A DNA stretch of 64,000 nt from Sphingobium sp. CCH11-B1 (GTDB lineage Bacteria; Pseudomonadota; Alphaproteobacteria; Sphingomonadales; Sphingomonadaceae): contig NZ_LSJY01000135.1 of NCBI RefSeq assembly GCF_001556865.1, positions 1 to 64,000 of the forward strand. The letters run 5' to 3'. How positions within the stretch are numbered: position 1 is the stretch's first letter; each line of letters begins with the position of its first letter. Positions 8,322 to 16,511 of this stretch are shown piece after piece. Position numbers and translations under genes: made by a program. The notes below the pieces were generated by a model that saw only the letters and a program-made list of their open reading frames with translations, was not told where the DNA came from and made no database searches.

Positions 8322-8588
8322 ATGAGCCATGCCGCCAATCCCGATCTTCTCAACCGCCTGAAGCGCGCGCAGGGCCATCTCGCCAAGATCGTCGAAATGG
8401 TTGCCGAAGGCCGGGACGGCCTCCAGATCGCGCAGCAGATGCAGGCGGTGGTCGCTGCGCTCGACAAGACCAAGACACTGCTGGTCAGCGATCATATCGA
8501 ACATCATCTGGAGGAACTGGTCGGGCCGTTGCCCAAGGCGACGCGCGACGAACTGGCTAAGCTGGGTGAACTGGCCAAATATCTCTGA
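8322..8588 (+). CDS. CsoR/RcnR/FrmR-family metal-sensing repressor lacking the usual Cys
   Basis: An 88-residue all-helical repressor of the DUF156 family. It probably controls the rcnA gene just upstream, binding the G-tract operator at about 7381-7402. ATG 8322 is chosen because it gives the normal family length and the conserved MSHxxxxxLLNRLKRAQGHL start. Family sensors usually place a metal- or aldehyde-reactive Cys at about position 35. Alignment by the following QQM/QQI segment puts Gly33 there, and the protein has no Cys at all. His3 and the His cluster 58, 61 and 62 remain as candidate ligands, matching the nitrogen-ligand side of RcnR. Confidence 0.85.
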   Translation: MSHAANPDLLNRLKRAQGHLAKIVEMVAEGRDGLQIAQQMQAVVAALDKTKTLLVSDHIEHHLEELVGPLPKATRDELAKLGELAKYL

Positions 8589-8600
8589 CGCCGCCGTGCT

Positions 8601-9581
8601 TCAGCGCTGGGGCTGCGCGAGATTCAGTTTGAGCGCCCAGATCGCGGCGGGATGACCATGGGCCGGAACCGCCACGAACAATCGGTCCAGCTCCGGCACA
8701 TAGAGCCCGGTGCGTGCGCCGCCAGCAGTTTGCGCCCACGCGCTCTGTCCATCGGCGCCGATCACATCGACATGGCCGGCGCCGCAGACCAGCAGGATAT
8801 GATCGCGCACCAGGAATAGATCGTCGGCATCACCGCAAGCTGATCCGAGGGAGAGCGTTTGGCCGCTCGCTGTATCGATCGTCGCCAGCGCCGCCGGGAG
8901 CCGATAGGCGATCACGATCCGGTTGCCTGACGGCTCGACCGCCATCGGGAAGTTAAGCCGGTGCAGTCCGGTCGGCCAGCGTGCCAGTTGTTTTCCCTGG
9001 TCGATGTCGGCCGCGATCACCGAGCCGTCATCGGGGATATTGATATAGGCGCGCGATCCGGACAGCCGAAACCCCTCCGGATGGCCGGGCAGCGCCAATC
9101 GGGCGAGAACCGTGTGACGGACGGGATCGATCGTGGCGAGGCCGCCCTTGCCATAGCCGACGATGACATGGCCGTTGCGCGGATCGACCCGCACATTGTC
9201 GGCATCGTCCTCAAGCGCGATCCGCGCCCGCTCGTGAAGCTCTGTGTCATAGAAGCGGACCGAGCCGTCACCGCAGGCGACCACCAATTCGTGGGTCGCC
9301 GGAAGCCAGGCGACGCCCTGCGGTTCGCCAAGGCCGGCGATGCGGCCGATGACCTTGCCGGCCTCAAGATCGACCTCATCGACCGTGCCGTTGGCGATCT
9401 CGGCAACGAACAGCCGATGGTCCGCCAGATCGACCGCCAGATGGTCGATGCGCCCCCTGGTGTCGGGGAGCGAGATCGTTCGCTCCAGCACGAGAGGGGA
9501 GTGCGGATCGGTCGGTTGTGCCTGGCTGCACCCCGGCAGCGCCAGCAGCAGTGCCGCTGCACATCCCCTCCAGGGTTTCAT
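8601..9581 (-). CDS. YncE-like beta-propeller lipoprotein
   Basis: A 326-residue exported protein with a lipobox (LPGC at residues 15-18) and repeated propeller-like strands such as HLAVDLADHRLFVAEIANGTVDEV. It resembles the YncE/cytochrome-D1-like seven-bladed propellers that usually act as periplasmic binding or scaffold proteins. It is the last gene of a probable operon chrB-chrA-DUF1259-this gene, starting 10 bp after the DUF1259 stop. It faces the RcnR-type gene with only 12 bp between stops. No enzymatic residues are evident, and a role in chromate or metal handling is inferred only from the operon. Confidence 0.75.
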   Translation of the reverse strand: MKPWRGCAAALLLALPGCSQAQPTDPHSPLVLERTISLPDTRGRIDHLAVDLADHRLFVAEIANGTVDEVDLEAGKVIGRIAGLGEPQGVAWLPATHELVVACGDGSVRFYDTELHERARIALEDDADNVRVDPRNGHVIVGYGKGGLATIDPVRHTVLARLALPGHPEGFRLSGSRAYINIPDDGSVIAADIDQGKQLARWPTGLHRLNFPMAVEPSGNRIVIAYRLPAALATIDTASGQTLSLGSACGDADDLFLVRDHILLVCGAGHVDVIGADGQSAWAQTAGGARTGLYVPELDRLFVAVPAHGHPAAIWALKLNLAQPQR

Positions 9582-9590
9582 CGCTGCGCC

Positions 9591-10484
9591 CTAGTTCGCC
9601 GCGACCGCGACATGGCTGAGCGCGGCGGTCAACCCGCGCGCGAGCTTCTGCGCGTCGTCATTGGCCCAGAAGTGCATGAAGAACAGGCGCGGCTCGTCGT
9701 CGAGCATGTGGTTGTGGAGCGCCGTCACCTCGATCCCGTTCTGCCGCAACTCGCGCAGCACCGGATTGACCTCCGACGCTGTCAGCACGAAGTCGCCGGT
9801 GATCGCCGCCTTGCCGCCGCCGGTTGGCTGGAAGTTGATGGCGATGGCCGCGCCCATCGCGGGCGGTAACGCCATCCCACCATCGCGCGGTGCCTCGGCA
9901 CGGGGAATGCCGAATGCATAGACGCCGCCGCCGATCTTGCCCTTGTGGCCCATGATGCGGTCGAGCGCGGCGGTGTCGAGGTCGATCGTCTCCGGCGCGG
10001 CGGGGCTTGCCGCCGGAGGCGCGGACAAGGGCGTGCCGCTCAGCGCCAGCGCATCGTGCAGCACCTTGGCGAGTTGCGCCGGATCGCCATGCCCGGCGAT
10101 GTGCATATACATGGTGTGGGGTGTGTTCCGCAGCAGATGGTTGTGGAGCGCGGTGATCTCGATTCCGCCGGCGACAAGCTTGGCCATCACCGGATTCACT
10201 TCGGTATCGGTGAGCACCAGATCGCCCATGACCATCGCCTGACCCCCGCCATGCGGTACGAACGCCAGCCAGGAGCCGAGCGCCAGCGCCGGTTTCAAGG
10301 TCACGCCGTCGAGCACCACATGCAGGTCGCTGCGCGGCAGGCCGATGCGATAGACACCGCCCGGCATCTCGGCGCCCGGTTTGCCGATGGCGGTGGCGAC
10401 CGCCTGTTCCCAGGGTTCAGCCGCCAATGCGGGCGAACTCAGAGCGAGAAGCCCCAACAGGCCGAACGTGGTGATACGCTTCAT
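9591..10484 (-). CDS. Exported duplicated DUF1259 (LppY/LpqO) protein
   Basis: A 297-residue protein with a cleavable signal peptide (residues 1-22, LALSSPALAA). The mature part is two tandem copies of DUF1259, each carrying an IEVTALHNHML-like block followed by a short MHxxGxxDxAxKLAxxLxxAL helix. The repeated His residues in the ALHNH motif suggest metal binding but this is not established. Two ATGs are adjacent; the inner one at 10484 is preferred because it lies 6 bases from AGGAG. It starts 26 bp after chrA stops, on the same strand. The open frame continues upstream into chrA without homology. Confidence 0.8.
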   Translation of the reverse strand: MKRITTFGLLGLLALSSPALAAEPWEQAVATAIGKPGAEMPGGVYRIGLPRSDLHVVLDGVTLKPALALGSWLAFVPHGGGQAMVMGDLVLTDTEVNPVMAKLVAGGIEITALHNHLLRNTPHTMYMHIAGHGDPAQLAKVLHDALALSGTPLSAPPAASPAAPETIDLDTAALDRIMGHKGKIGGGVYAFGIPRAEAPRDGGMALPPAMGAAIAINFQPTGGGKAAITGDFVLTASEVNPVLRELRQNGIEVTALHNHMLDDEPRLFFMHFWANDDAQKLARGLTAALSHVAVAAN

Positions 10485-10510
10485 CATGATCTCCTTGAGC
10501 AGCAGCGGGA

Positions 10511-11923
10511 TCATTGGACCACGCCTGACAGATAGAGGGCCGCACCGATCGCGGAACTTGCCGCGAGGACCGGGATCATCCCGACCTTGAACCGGAACAC
10601 GGCTATCGCGGCGCCGGCGGCCAGCAGCGCCGCCGGGAGGTAAAGCGAGGTCAGAACCGGGAAGTCGAAGGCGAACCGCGCGACCCGGACCACCCGCACG
10701 TCCTGGAACAAGGTGTGGATCGCAAACCAGACGGCAAGGTTGAGGATCACGCCCACGACGGCCGCCGTGATCGCGCTGAGTGCGGCCGAGAGCGTCCGGT
10801 TGCCGCGCAACTGCTCGACGAACGGCGCACCCGCGAAGATCCACAGGAAGCAGGGCATGAACGTCACCCATGTCGTCAGGATCGCGCCCAGCGTGGCCGC
10901 GACCAATTGCGGCAATGCGCCCGCATCGCGAAACGCCGCGAGGAAGCCGACGAACTGCGTGACCATGATCAGCGGCCCCGGCGTCGTCTCGGCCAGGCCA
11001 AGGCCGTCGAGCATCTCGCCGGGCCTGAGCCAATGATAGGTGCCTACCGCTTCCTGCGCGACATAAGCCAGCACGGCATAAGCGCCGCCGAATGTAACCA
11101 TCGCCATCTGGCTGAAGAAGGTTGCGATGCGCGTGAACACGTCATCGGGGCCGAGAAGCACCAGCAGCGCGATGACCGGCGCGAGCCAAAGGAACAGGAA
11201 TGTCCCGGAAATCTTGAGCGACCAGCCAAGGTTGGGCTTGGCATGATCCGGCAGGCTTTCGCCGAGCGCGGTATCGCGGTCATGGACGACATTCCCGCCC
11301 GCGCTCCCATGTCCGCCGCCGCCCTTGAAGGCCGACAAGCCCAGCCGTCCGCCGACATAGCCGCCGATGCCCGCCGCTAGGACGATCAGCGGAAAAGGCG
11401 CATTGAGGAAAAAGATCGCGACAAAGGCGGCCGCCGCGATCCCGCGCATGACGTTGTTCTTGAGAGCACGCGATCCGACCCGCACCACCGCCTGGATCAC
11501 CACCGCGAGGACCGCCGCCTTCAAGCCGAAGAACAACCCGGTGATCAGCGGCACATGGCCGAGCAGCACATAGAGATAACTGAGGCCCAGGATTGCGAGG
11601 AAGCCGGGCAGCACGAACAGTCCGCCTGCGACCAGACCGCCCTTGGTCTTGTGAAGCAGCCAGCCGATATAGGCGGCAAGCTGCTGCGCTTCGGGGCCGG
11701 GCAGCAACATGCAATAGTTGAGCGCGTGCAGAAAGCGCTCCTCACCGATCCAGTGCTTCTCCTCGACGAGGATGCGGTGCATTACCGCGATCTGGCCAGC
11801 GGGGCCGCCGAAGCTCAGCGATGCGATCCGCGCCCAGACGCGCACGGCTTCACCAAATGTGATGCCGTGATCCGGCGTGCCTGCTTCGCTGCCTACGGGC
11901 AGTTCCGTCACCGCGCCGCTCAT
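10511..11923 (-). CDS. chrA: Chromate efflux transporter ChrA
   Basis: A 470-residue inner-membrane chromate ion transporter (CHR family, long two-domain type). The two halves each carry the family FGGP-like signature: SLSFGGPAGQIAVMH near residue 36 and FGGAYAVLAYVAQEAV in the second half, with ETTPGPLIMV following. ATG 11923 is chosen since it overlaps the chrB stop by four bases (ATGA), giving translational coupling. The open frame extends 17 codons further without a good site. It follows the chromate-sensing regulator ChrB, as in known chromate-resistance operons, and precedes the DUF1259 gene by 26 bp. Confidence 0.92.
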   Translation of the reverse strand: MSGAVTELPVGSEAGTPDHGITFGEAVRVWARIASLSFGGPAGQIAVMHRILVEEKHWIGEERFLHALNYCMLLPGPEAQQLAAYIGWLLHKTKGGLVAGGLFVLPGFLAILGLSYLYVLLGHVPLITGLFFGLKAAVLAVVIQAVVRVGSRALKNNVMRGIAAAAFVAIFFLNAPFPLIVLAAGIGGYVGGRLGLSAFKGGGGHGSAGGNVVHDRDTALGESLPDHAKPNLGWSLKISGTFLFLWLAPVIALLVLLGPDDVFTRIATFFSQMAMVTFGGAYAVLAYVAQEAVGTYHWLRPGEMLDGLGLAETTPGPLIMVTQFVGFLAAFRDAGALPQLVAATLGAILTTWVTFMPCFLWIFAGAPFVEQLRGNRTLSAALSAITAAVVGVILNLAVWFAIHTLFQDVRVVRVARFAFDFPVLTSLYLPAALLAAGAAIAVFRFKVGMIPVLAASSAIGAALYLSGVVQ

Positions 11924-12774
11924 GGCCGCACCTGCGCTTTGGCGCGGGCTTTCGCGGGCTGGTGCGAGACCCAATTATGGGTTTCGTCGGTCGCGTCGCG
12001 GCACCAGCGATAGAAGGCGTCGTAGAGGAGCATCCCGGCCTCGAGCTGTTCCTGATCGTCGGCATACATGCGCGACAGGCCGAGCGAGGCGGCAAGCAAC
12101 CCGTCCGCTTCGGGCACGAGGTCGGGGCGGCCGGTATCGGCACCGCGCACGATCGGCGCGAGGCGTTTGAGTGACTCATGACCGCTGAGGCCGAATGCCT
12201 CGACCATGACGTCGAAGGTGCATAGCTCACCCCGATGGCTCCAAGTGACGCCTTCGCCTTCGATGTCGAAGGGAGCGGCGCCAAAGCGCTCGGCGACGCC
12301 CTGAACCTCGGAGGGCGCCACGAACAGGAAGATCGCGCTCGGATCGATGAAGCGGCGGATCAGCCACGGGCAGGCGATCCGGTCCACCTTGGGGCGACCG
12401 CGCGTCACCCAGACGGTCCGTCCCTCGGCATCGCGGGGCGGCAGCACGGTGTTCGGCACCATTGGAAGACCAGAGTTCGCCCATCCGGCCACACCGCCCT
12501 CCAGCGCCTCCGCTGACACGCCGTCGTGGCGCAGCCGGGCGGCGACGCCTTGGCTCAGCGATCCACCGTCCCGACAAGCAACAACGACCGACTGGCCGTG
12601 GAATGCTCGTGCCCAGGCGCTGACATCGCTGGCGGACCTTCGCAACGATCCAGGGATCAGCAGCGGTTCGGCCGAGAATTCCTCCTCGGGTCGAACGTCG
12701 ATCAAAACAGGCCCGGTCGGAATACCGACCAAGCGAACGAGTTTATCCGGTGAGATCGTGTTGAGAACAGACAT
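11920..12774 (-). CDS. chrB: Rhodanese-ChrB domain chromate-resistance protein
   Basis: A 284-residue protein with an N-terminal rhodanese domain (about 1-105) whose active loop reads VVACRDGGSLSQ with the catalytic Cys, and a C-terminal ChrB domain starting with WVTRGRPKVDRIACPWLIRR. ChrB-type proteins are needed for chromate-inducible expression of chrA and are thought to sense or reduce chromate. The fusion with rhodanese is common in alphaproteobacteria. It is the first gene of the chr operon. Its Shine-Dalgarno sequence lies inside a predicted hairpin (12778-12801). Confidence 0.88.
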   Translation of the reverse strand: MSVLNTISPDKLVRLVGIPTGPVLIDVRPEEEFSAEPLLIPGSLRRSASDVSAWARAFHGQSVVVACRDGGSLSQGVAARLRHDGVSAEALEGGVAGWANSGLPMVPNTVLPPRDAEGRTVWVTRGRPKVDRIACPWLIRRFIDPSAIFLFVAPSEVQGVAERFGAAPFDIEGEGVTWSHRGELCTFDVMVEAFGLSGHESLKRLAPIVRGADTGRPDLVPEADGLLAASLGLSRMYADDQEQLEAGMLLYDAFYRWCRDATDETHNWVSHQPAKARAKAQVRP

Positions 12775-12777
12775 GAT

Positions 12778-12801
12778 GCGTCCTTGTTGAAAGTAGGACG
12801 C
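12778..12801 (-). promoter_or_regulatory. Hairpin that sequesters the chrB ribosome binding site
   Basis: On the minus strand GCGTCCT (12795-12801) pairs perfectly with AGGACGC (12778-12784) across a ten-base loop. The second arm contains the AAGGA Shine-Dalgarno core that sits six bases before the chrB ATG. Folding would mask the ribosome binding site, so this could be a translational switch. It could also be a DNA operator for ChrB, because it is an inverted repeat at the promoter-proximal edge of the gene. Confidence 0.4.
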
Positions 12802-13207
12802 GATTCTTGAGCCTGTCGCCTCGTGGGGAGACCGCGATCCCCATATTCAAATCATGGCAAATGCCGCATGGACGGTCAATCCTTTCGATGTGATGGTTTG
12901 CCGCAGGGTGATCGTTCCTCGACGGATGAGTAAAACGGTTCCTTTAGGTCATAGCGCTGGGGGCAATCCGGGGACGAAGGAAGGCGATCATTTGCGTTAA
13001 ATGGCGGCTCTAGGGTAGTAGAAGCGGCGATTCATATTCATCGCTTTCGTCCGCCTTGGGGCACCATCCCTTTCACAAGCAAAGCGCGGAAAACCTTGGT
13101 GAAACTGCCTTTGGGCTAATACCGGGGCGGGTGCCTTGTTCAAGCGCTTCTGGGCTGATCCCATGGGTGCCGGTGGGTCGGGTGGGATGTGAACACAGAA
13201 GGACGAC
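12802..13207. other. Intergenic region with no gene seen
   Basis: About 400 bases between divergent chrB and the DUF6481 gene. It must contain both promoters. I find no convincing ORF, tRNA or repeat. The 13150-13207 part is G-rich and precedes a clear AAGGA binding site before 13208. Confidence 0.5.
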
Positions 13208-13525
13208 ATGCGCGGATACAAAGAGCCTGGTTTCCAGGATAGGACTGCGGCGGCGAAGGACGCCAGGAACAAGGCGCTGGAGCAGTTGCGTGCCAAGGCT
13301 CCGCTGAGCGAAGCGGAACAGGCGGAGCGGCTGGCCAGGAGCCTTGCCAAGGAAGCGGCTGCGCAGGAAAAGCGTGAGGCGGTGCTGCGCGAGCGGGAAG
13401 CGGCAAAGGCCGCCCGCCGCGAGAAGGCGGAGCAGGCTGCTGCAAAGAAACCGGCCGCGCTGACGGAAGCGGAACGTAAGGCCGCTCGTGACGCGCGCTA
13501 TGCCGCTCGCAAGGCACGTAAATAG
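13208..13525 (+). CDS. DUF6481 small charged protein
   Basis: A 105-residue protein made almost entirely of Ala, Lys, Arg and Glu, predicted as one or two long helices or a coiled coil. It begins MRGYKEPGFQDRTAAAKDAR, the signature of DUF6481, a family common in sphingomonads and often found beside cold-shock or general-stress genes. The function is unknown; the strongly basic C-terminus suggests contact with RNA or ribosomes, an inference from composition. An AAGGA ribosome binding site lies seven bases before the ATG. The stop codon is in frame with the next coding region. Confidence 0.8.
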   Translation: MRGYKEPGFQDRTAAAKDARNKALEQLRAKAPLSEAEQAERLARSLAKEAAAQEKREAVLREREAAKAARREKAEQAAAKKPAALTEAERKAARDARYAARKARK

Positions 13526-13558
13526 GGACCGTTCGCGGCCCAAAGTGAAGGATCGTTT

Positions 13559-14266
13559 CTGGACCAGATTGTCAGCAGCATCACCCGATCCTCACCCGAT
13601 CTTGTACAACTTATCGATATTGCAGAGATACCCGGCGGCGGGCAGTTACGGCTGCTCAAGTCCGACGACGATTATTCCATCCGGTTCGGTCAGGACGAGT
13701 TGATGGGAAGCTGCGACCATGTGTCCGAAGAAGCGCTGGCGACGATGACGTGCCAGCGGTTGGGCAGTCGTGATGGCGACGTCCTGATCGGCGGGCTGGG
13801 CATGGGTTTCACGCTTGGCGCTGCCTTGGCGGCGTGGTCGGAGCGATCGTCGATCACCGTCGCTGAACTGGTGCCCAAAGTCGTAACCTGGGCAAGAGGC
13901 CCGTTGGCGCACATCTTCCGCGATCATTTGTCGGATCCGCGCCTGACGATCGATGTCAGCGACGTGCATGATGTCATGGCCGCTTCCACCAATCGGTTCG
14001 ATGCGATCCTGCTCGATGTGGACAACGGCCCCGACGGCATGATCCAGCTTGAAAATGAGCGGCTCTACTCCAACTGGGGCCTGCGCTCCGCCCATGCCGC
14101 GCTCAAATGCGGAGGAATTCTGGCCATCTGGTCGGCTTATCCCGCTGCAGACTTCGGCATCAGGCTTGAGGATGTCGGGTTCGATGTCGACGAGCTGGGC
14201 GTGCCCGCTTTCGCAGGCAGCAAGGACCAGTTTCACCACATCTGGTTTGCCCGCCGAGTGGATTGA
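13559..14266 (+). CDS. Spermidine-synthase-like methyltransferase-fold protein with apparent CTG start
   Basis: This protein resembles the SpeE-like (Rossmann methyltransferase fold) proteins of sphingomonads. It has GGLGMGFTLGAALA (SAM-type loop), ITVAELVPKVVTWARGP and FDAILLDVDNGPDG. Coding similarity begins upstream of any ATG, GTG or TTG: the segment LRLLKSDDDYSIRFGQDELM precedes the first standard start (TTG 13700). The upstream frame is open back to the DUF6481 stop. The best start is CTG 13559, six bases after AAGGA (13547-13551), giving 235 residues. The product is not necessarily a polyamine enzyme, as aminopropyltransferase active-site residues cannot be confirmed. A degraded gene is the alternative. 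Confidence 0.65.
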   Translation: MDQIVSSITRSSPDLVQLIDIAEIPGGGQLRLLKSDDDYSIRFGQDELMGSCDHVSEEALATMTCQRLGSRDGDVLIGGLGMGFTLGAALAAWSERSSITVAELVPKVVTWARGPLAHIFRDHLSDPRLTIDVSDVHDVMAASTNRFDAILLDVDNGPDGMIQLENERLYSNWGLRSAHAALKCGGILAIWSAYPAADFGIRLEDVGFDVDELGVPAFAGSKDQFHHIWFARRVD

Positions 14267-14291
14267 AGAAATGAGGGTCAAGGAAGCGGCG

Positions 14292-14759
14292 TCATCGACC
14301 GCTTTGCGGGATCTGACGCGCAAATGCGTCCTTCCGCAACAAGGCGTCCACTGACCAGATGCCACCACCGCGTGCAATGAGGGGCAGCAGGATAGCGGCC
14401 CAACTGAGATGCGTGGGCCATGCGTCGGGGTAGACGAAAATCTCTATGACCAGGGTCATCAGGAGAAGGGCCATCGCGGACAAGCGCGTGCCCAGCCCCA
14501 GCACCAGCAGGATGGGGAACACATGCTCCGCCGCCGTTCCCATCACTGCCGCAACGTCCGACGGCAGCAGCGGCAGGGCATATTCGGTGCGGAACAGCTC
14601 ATAGGTGCTGTCGGTGATGGTGAAGACGCCCTCCACCTTGGTGCGCCCGGACAGGAAGAATATGGACGCGATGGCAAGGCGGCCGATGAGCAGCAGAAGG
14701 GCATCGGGCAACAGCGCCGCAATCCGTCGAACGACAAGGTCATAAATGGAAATGGGCAT
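14292..14759 (-). CDS. DoxX family membrane protein of the bufferin locus
   Basis: A 155-residue inner-membrane protein of the DoxX family with four hydrophobic helices and the family segment [19 protein letters not shown] near residue 26, then [21 protein letters not shown]. DoxX proteins accompany DUF2282/DUF692 gene sets in many proteobacteria (the GigD position in Caulobacter), where they are thought to serve membrane redox or quinone functions. It is the second gene of the bufA1 operon, 49 bp after bufA1, with a strong hairpin between them. It converges on the SpeE-like gene. Confidence 0.82.
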   Translation of the reverse strand: MPISIYDLVVRRIAALLPDALLLLIGRLAIASIFFLSGRTKVEGVFTITDSTYELFRTEYALPLLPSDVAAVMGTAAEHVFPILLVLGLGTRLSAMALLLMTLVIEIFVYPDAWPTHLSWAAILLPLIARGGGIWSVDALLRKDAFARQIPQSGR

Positions 14760-14776
14760 GGCTCGTCTCCAACATG

Positions 14777-14800
14777 GCCGGGGCGGTCGATCGCCCCGGC
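14777..14800 (-). terminator. GC-rich hairpin between bufA1 and doxX
   Basis: On the minus strand a perfect nine-base stem (GCCGGGGCG/CGCCCCGGC) with a six-base loop lies just after bufA1 and before the doxX ribosome binding site. There is no T-run, so it is more likely a partial terminator or an RNase-resistant 3' end that favours bufA1 mRNA than a full terminator. Confidence 0.6.
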
Positions 14801-14808
14801 TGCTTATG

Positions 14809-15084
14809 TCAGGCTTTGGGGGATAGCGATCCGTTGCCCTTGGGCGTCTTGATCGAAGTGCAGGTTCCGGCCTTCACCAGCTTCCAGGCGTTGCCCTGAT
14901 AGTTGACCTTGGACGTGCCCGCGCAGCTCGTACCAGGACCGGCCGCGCAGTCGTTCTTGCCGGCGAGCGACACGCCGTAGCATTTTTCCATCTTTGGTTT
15001 TTCCTGGGCATTGGCGGGCATGGCGAGCGCGGTTGCCGAAGCGACGGCGATGCTCGCGGCGATCGCGGCATATGTGGTACGCAT
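14809..15084 (-). CDS. bufA1: BufA1 family bufferin precursor (DUF2282)
   Basis: A 91-residue exported peptide precursor. Residues 1-26 form a signal peptide (ending ANA). The mature part holds the DUF2282 core [13 protein letters not shown] and ends with a lysine-rich tail. Cys are at 35, 46, 54 and 75. Proteins of this family (bufferins, GigA of Caulobacter) are substrates of DUF692 enzymes, which convert Cys to 5-thiooxazoles that bind copper in the periplasm. ATG 15084 is chosen because the signal peptide starts there. It is read from a promoter matching those of the sigma gene and bufA2, and is followed by doxX. Confidence 0.88.
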   Translation of the reverse strand: MRTTYAAIAASIAVASATALAMPANAQEKPKMEKCYGVSLAGKNDCAAGPGTSCAGTSKVNYQGNAWKLVKAGTCTSIKTPKGNGSLSPKA

Positions 15085-15186
15085 GATGATGTCCTCTGTG
15101 ATCCGAAGCCTCTTCGCGCGGCTCGGGCTGACCGAGCCGCGCGGTGACCGGGGAGGAGGCGGGGAAGCCCGTGTCACGTCGGCAAG

Positions 15187-15212
15187 TTCGTGGAAGGCCT
15201 GCCTTCGGTTAC
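15187..15212 (-). promoter_or_regulatory. SigF-type promoter of bufA1-doxX
   Basis: On the minus strand GTAACC (15207-15212) and CGAA (15187-15190) are separated by exactly 16 bases. The same arrangement stands before the sigma gene and bufA2, and matches the promoter form reported for Caulobacter SigF. An A/T tract at 15227-15235 lies upstream and is shared with the divergent sigma promoter. Confidence 0.75.
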
Positions 15213-15245
15213 ATCCGATTTGCGCGAAAATTTTTCTCCGATGCT

Positions 15246-15271
15246 GTAACCTGTCCGCGCCTTGGCCCGAA
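15246..15271 (+). promoter_or_regulatory. SigF-type autoregulatory promoter of the sigma gene
   Basis: GTAACC (15246-15251), 16-base spacer, CGAA (15268-15271). The block AAAATTTTTCTCC-(N)-TGCT just before GTAACC is nearly repeated before the bufA2 promoter. Its position 20 bases before the ATG implies a short leader and positive autoregulation. Confidence 0.75.
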
Positions 15272-15290
15272 AATGGAGCGAGGAGACCGA

Positions 15291-15830
15291 ATGCAGGCGA
15301 CAGAGGAGCATTTGCGCGCATTGATGATCGATGGGCTGAACGGCGATGCCGGCGCTCATGAGGCATTGCTGCGCCTGCTGGTTCCGCTGCTACGGGGCTT
15401 CTATCGGCGTCGGCTTCGCGGCGCTGACGACGATGTCGAGGATTTGGTGCAGGATACCCTAATTGCCGTTCACACGCGTCGCGCCACCTATGATCCGGGG
15501 CGTGTATTCACGGCCTGGCTGTACGCGGTCGCGCGCTACAAGATGATCGATCACTTCCGCCGCATCGGCCGGTTGCGGCCGATCGAGGATAGCGACGAAT
15601 GGCTTACCGCCGTGGATTTCGAGGCGAGCAGCATCGCCAGGCTCGATGTGCACGATTTGCTTCAGGCATTGCCGGACAAGCAGGCGCGGATGATCCGCGC
15701 CACCCGGATCGAGGGGCTGAGCGTCGCTGAGGCAGCGAGCGCGGAAGGGGTTGGAGAATCGGACGTCAAGGTTTCGGTACATCGCGGCCTGAAGGCGCTG
15801 ATGGCGCGGGTGCAGGGGGCGATGCGATGA
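15291..15830 (+). CDS. sigF: ECF-type RNA polymerase sigma factor (SigF-like)
   Basis: A 179-residue sigma-70 family factor with region 2 (about residues 22-90, including [24 protein letters not shown] and [16 protein letters not shown]) and region 4 (about 115-170, with [27 protein letters not shown] as the helix-turn-helix). ATG 15291 is preferred to upstream starts because GAGGAGA precedes it and the SigF-type promoter lies immediately upstream. It overlaps the NrsF gene by ATGA. In Caulobacter the equivalent factor responds to copper and other metal or oxidative stress through NrsF. Three matching promoters in this locus make this gene the likely master regulator of the bufferin genes. 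Confidence 0.9.
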   Translation: MQATEEHLRALMIDGLNGDAGAHEALLRLLVPLLRGFYRRRLRGADDDVEDLVQDTLIAVHTRRATYDPGRVFTAWLYAVARYKMIDHFRRIGRLRPIEDSDEWLTAVDFEASSIARLDVHDLLQALPDKQARMIRATRIEGLSVAEAASAEGVGESDVKVSVHRGLKALMARVQGAMR

Positions 15831-16468
15831 ACACCGACGATCTGGTCCGGCACCTCGCCACCGACACGCGCCCGGTTGCCCGCAACAGCGTCGCGCGAAG
15901 ACTCGTTATCGGCATGGCCATAGGCGGCGTCGGATCGGCAATATTGATCCAGATCGCACTCGGCTTTCGACCGGATCTCGCCGCGGCGATGCGGGGAGCT
16001 TCCTTCTGGATGAAGTGGGGCTATACATTTTCCCTGGCCATCGTCGCGTTGATGACGACCGCGCAACTCGCGCGGCCCGACGCAGGCCCATTACGCGGCC
16101 TTTGGCTGATCTTGATCCCGGTCGTGCTGCTCGCCGGCGTCGGCATGCTGGAACTGGTGCGTACGCCCTCTTCACAATGGTTGTCGATGTGGCTCGGCCA
16201 CAGCTGGAAAAGCTGCCCCTGGCTGGTCCTGTCGCTCTCCGCGCCGATCTTTGCCGGATTGCTCTGGTCGTTCCGCCGGCTTGCGCCCACGCGGCTGCGG
16301 GCGGCCGGCGCAGCGGCGGGTCTTTCCGCGGGGGCTTTCGCGGCGACCGTCTATTGCCTGCACTGTCCCGAGGTGTCGGCCATTTTCGTTCTGACCTGGT
16401 ATTCGCTGGGCATAGTGCTGGCGACCTTGCTGGGCATGCTCGTCGGACCAAGGCTGTTGCGCTGGTAA
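15827..16468 (+). CDS. nrsF: NrsF (DUF1109) membrane anti-sigma factor
   Basis: A 213-residue protein of the DUF1109 family with six hydrophobic helices following a short cytoplasmic N-terminus (about residues 1-23) that would bind the sigma factor. Conserved Cys occur in a WKSCPW segment and in YCLHCPE, both at predicted periplasmic loops. In Caulobacter NrsF such Cys are needed to sense metal stress. The ATG overlaps the sigma stop, so the two are made in fixed ratio. The bufA2 promoter starts 44 bases after its stop. Confidence 0.88.
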   Translation: MNTDDLVRHLATDTRPVARNSVARRLVIGMAIGGVGSAILIQIALGFRPDLAAAMRGASFWMKWGYTFSLAIVALMTTAQLARPDAGPLRGLWLILIPVVLLAGVGMLELVRTPSSQWLSMWLGHSWKSCPWLVLSLSAPIFAGLLWSFRRLAPTRLRAAGAAAGLSAGAFAATVYCLHCPEVSAIFVLTWYSLGIVLATLLGMLVGPRLLRW

Positions 16469-16511
16469 CGGTGCGCCGCGCGCCGCGTCGGTAAAATTTT
16501 CTCCCGCTGCT

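Noticed and set aside
9591..11033. Extending the DUF1259 protein upstream into chrA (480 codons)
   Set aside because: The added part is an out-of-frame copy of chrA, and the signal peptide begins at 10484.
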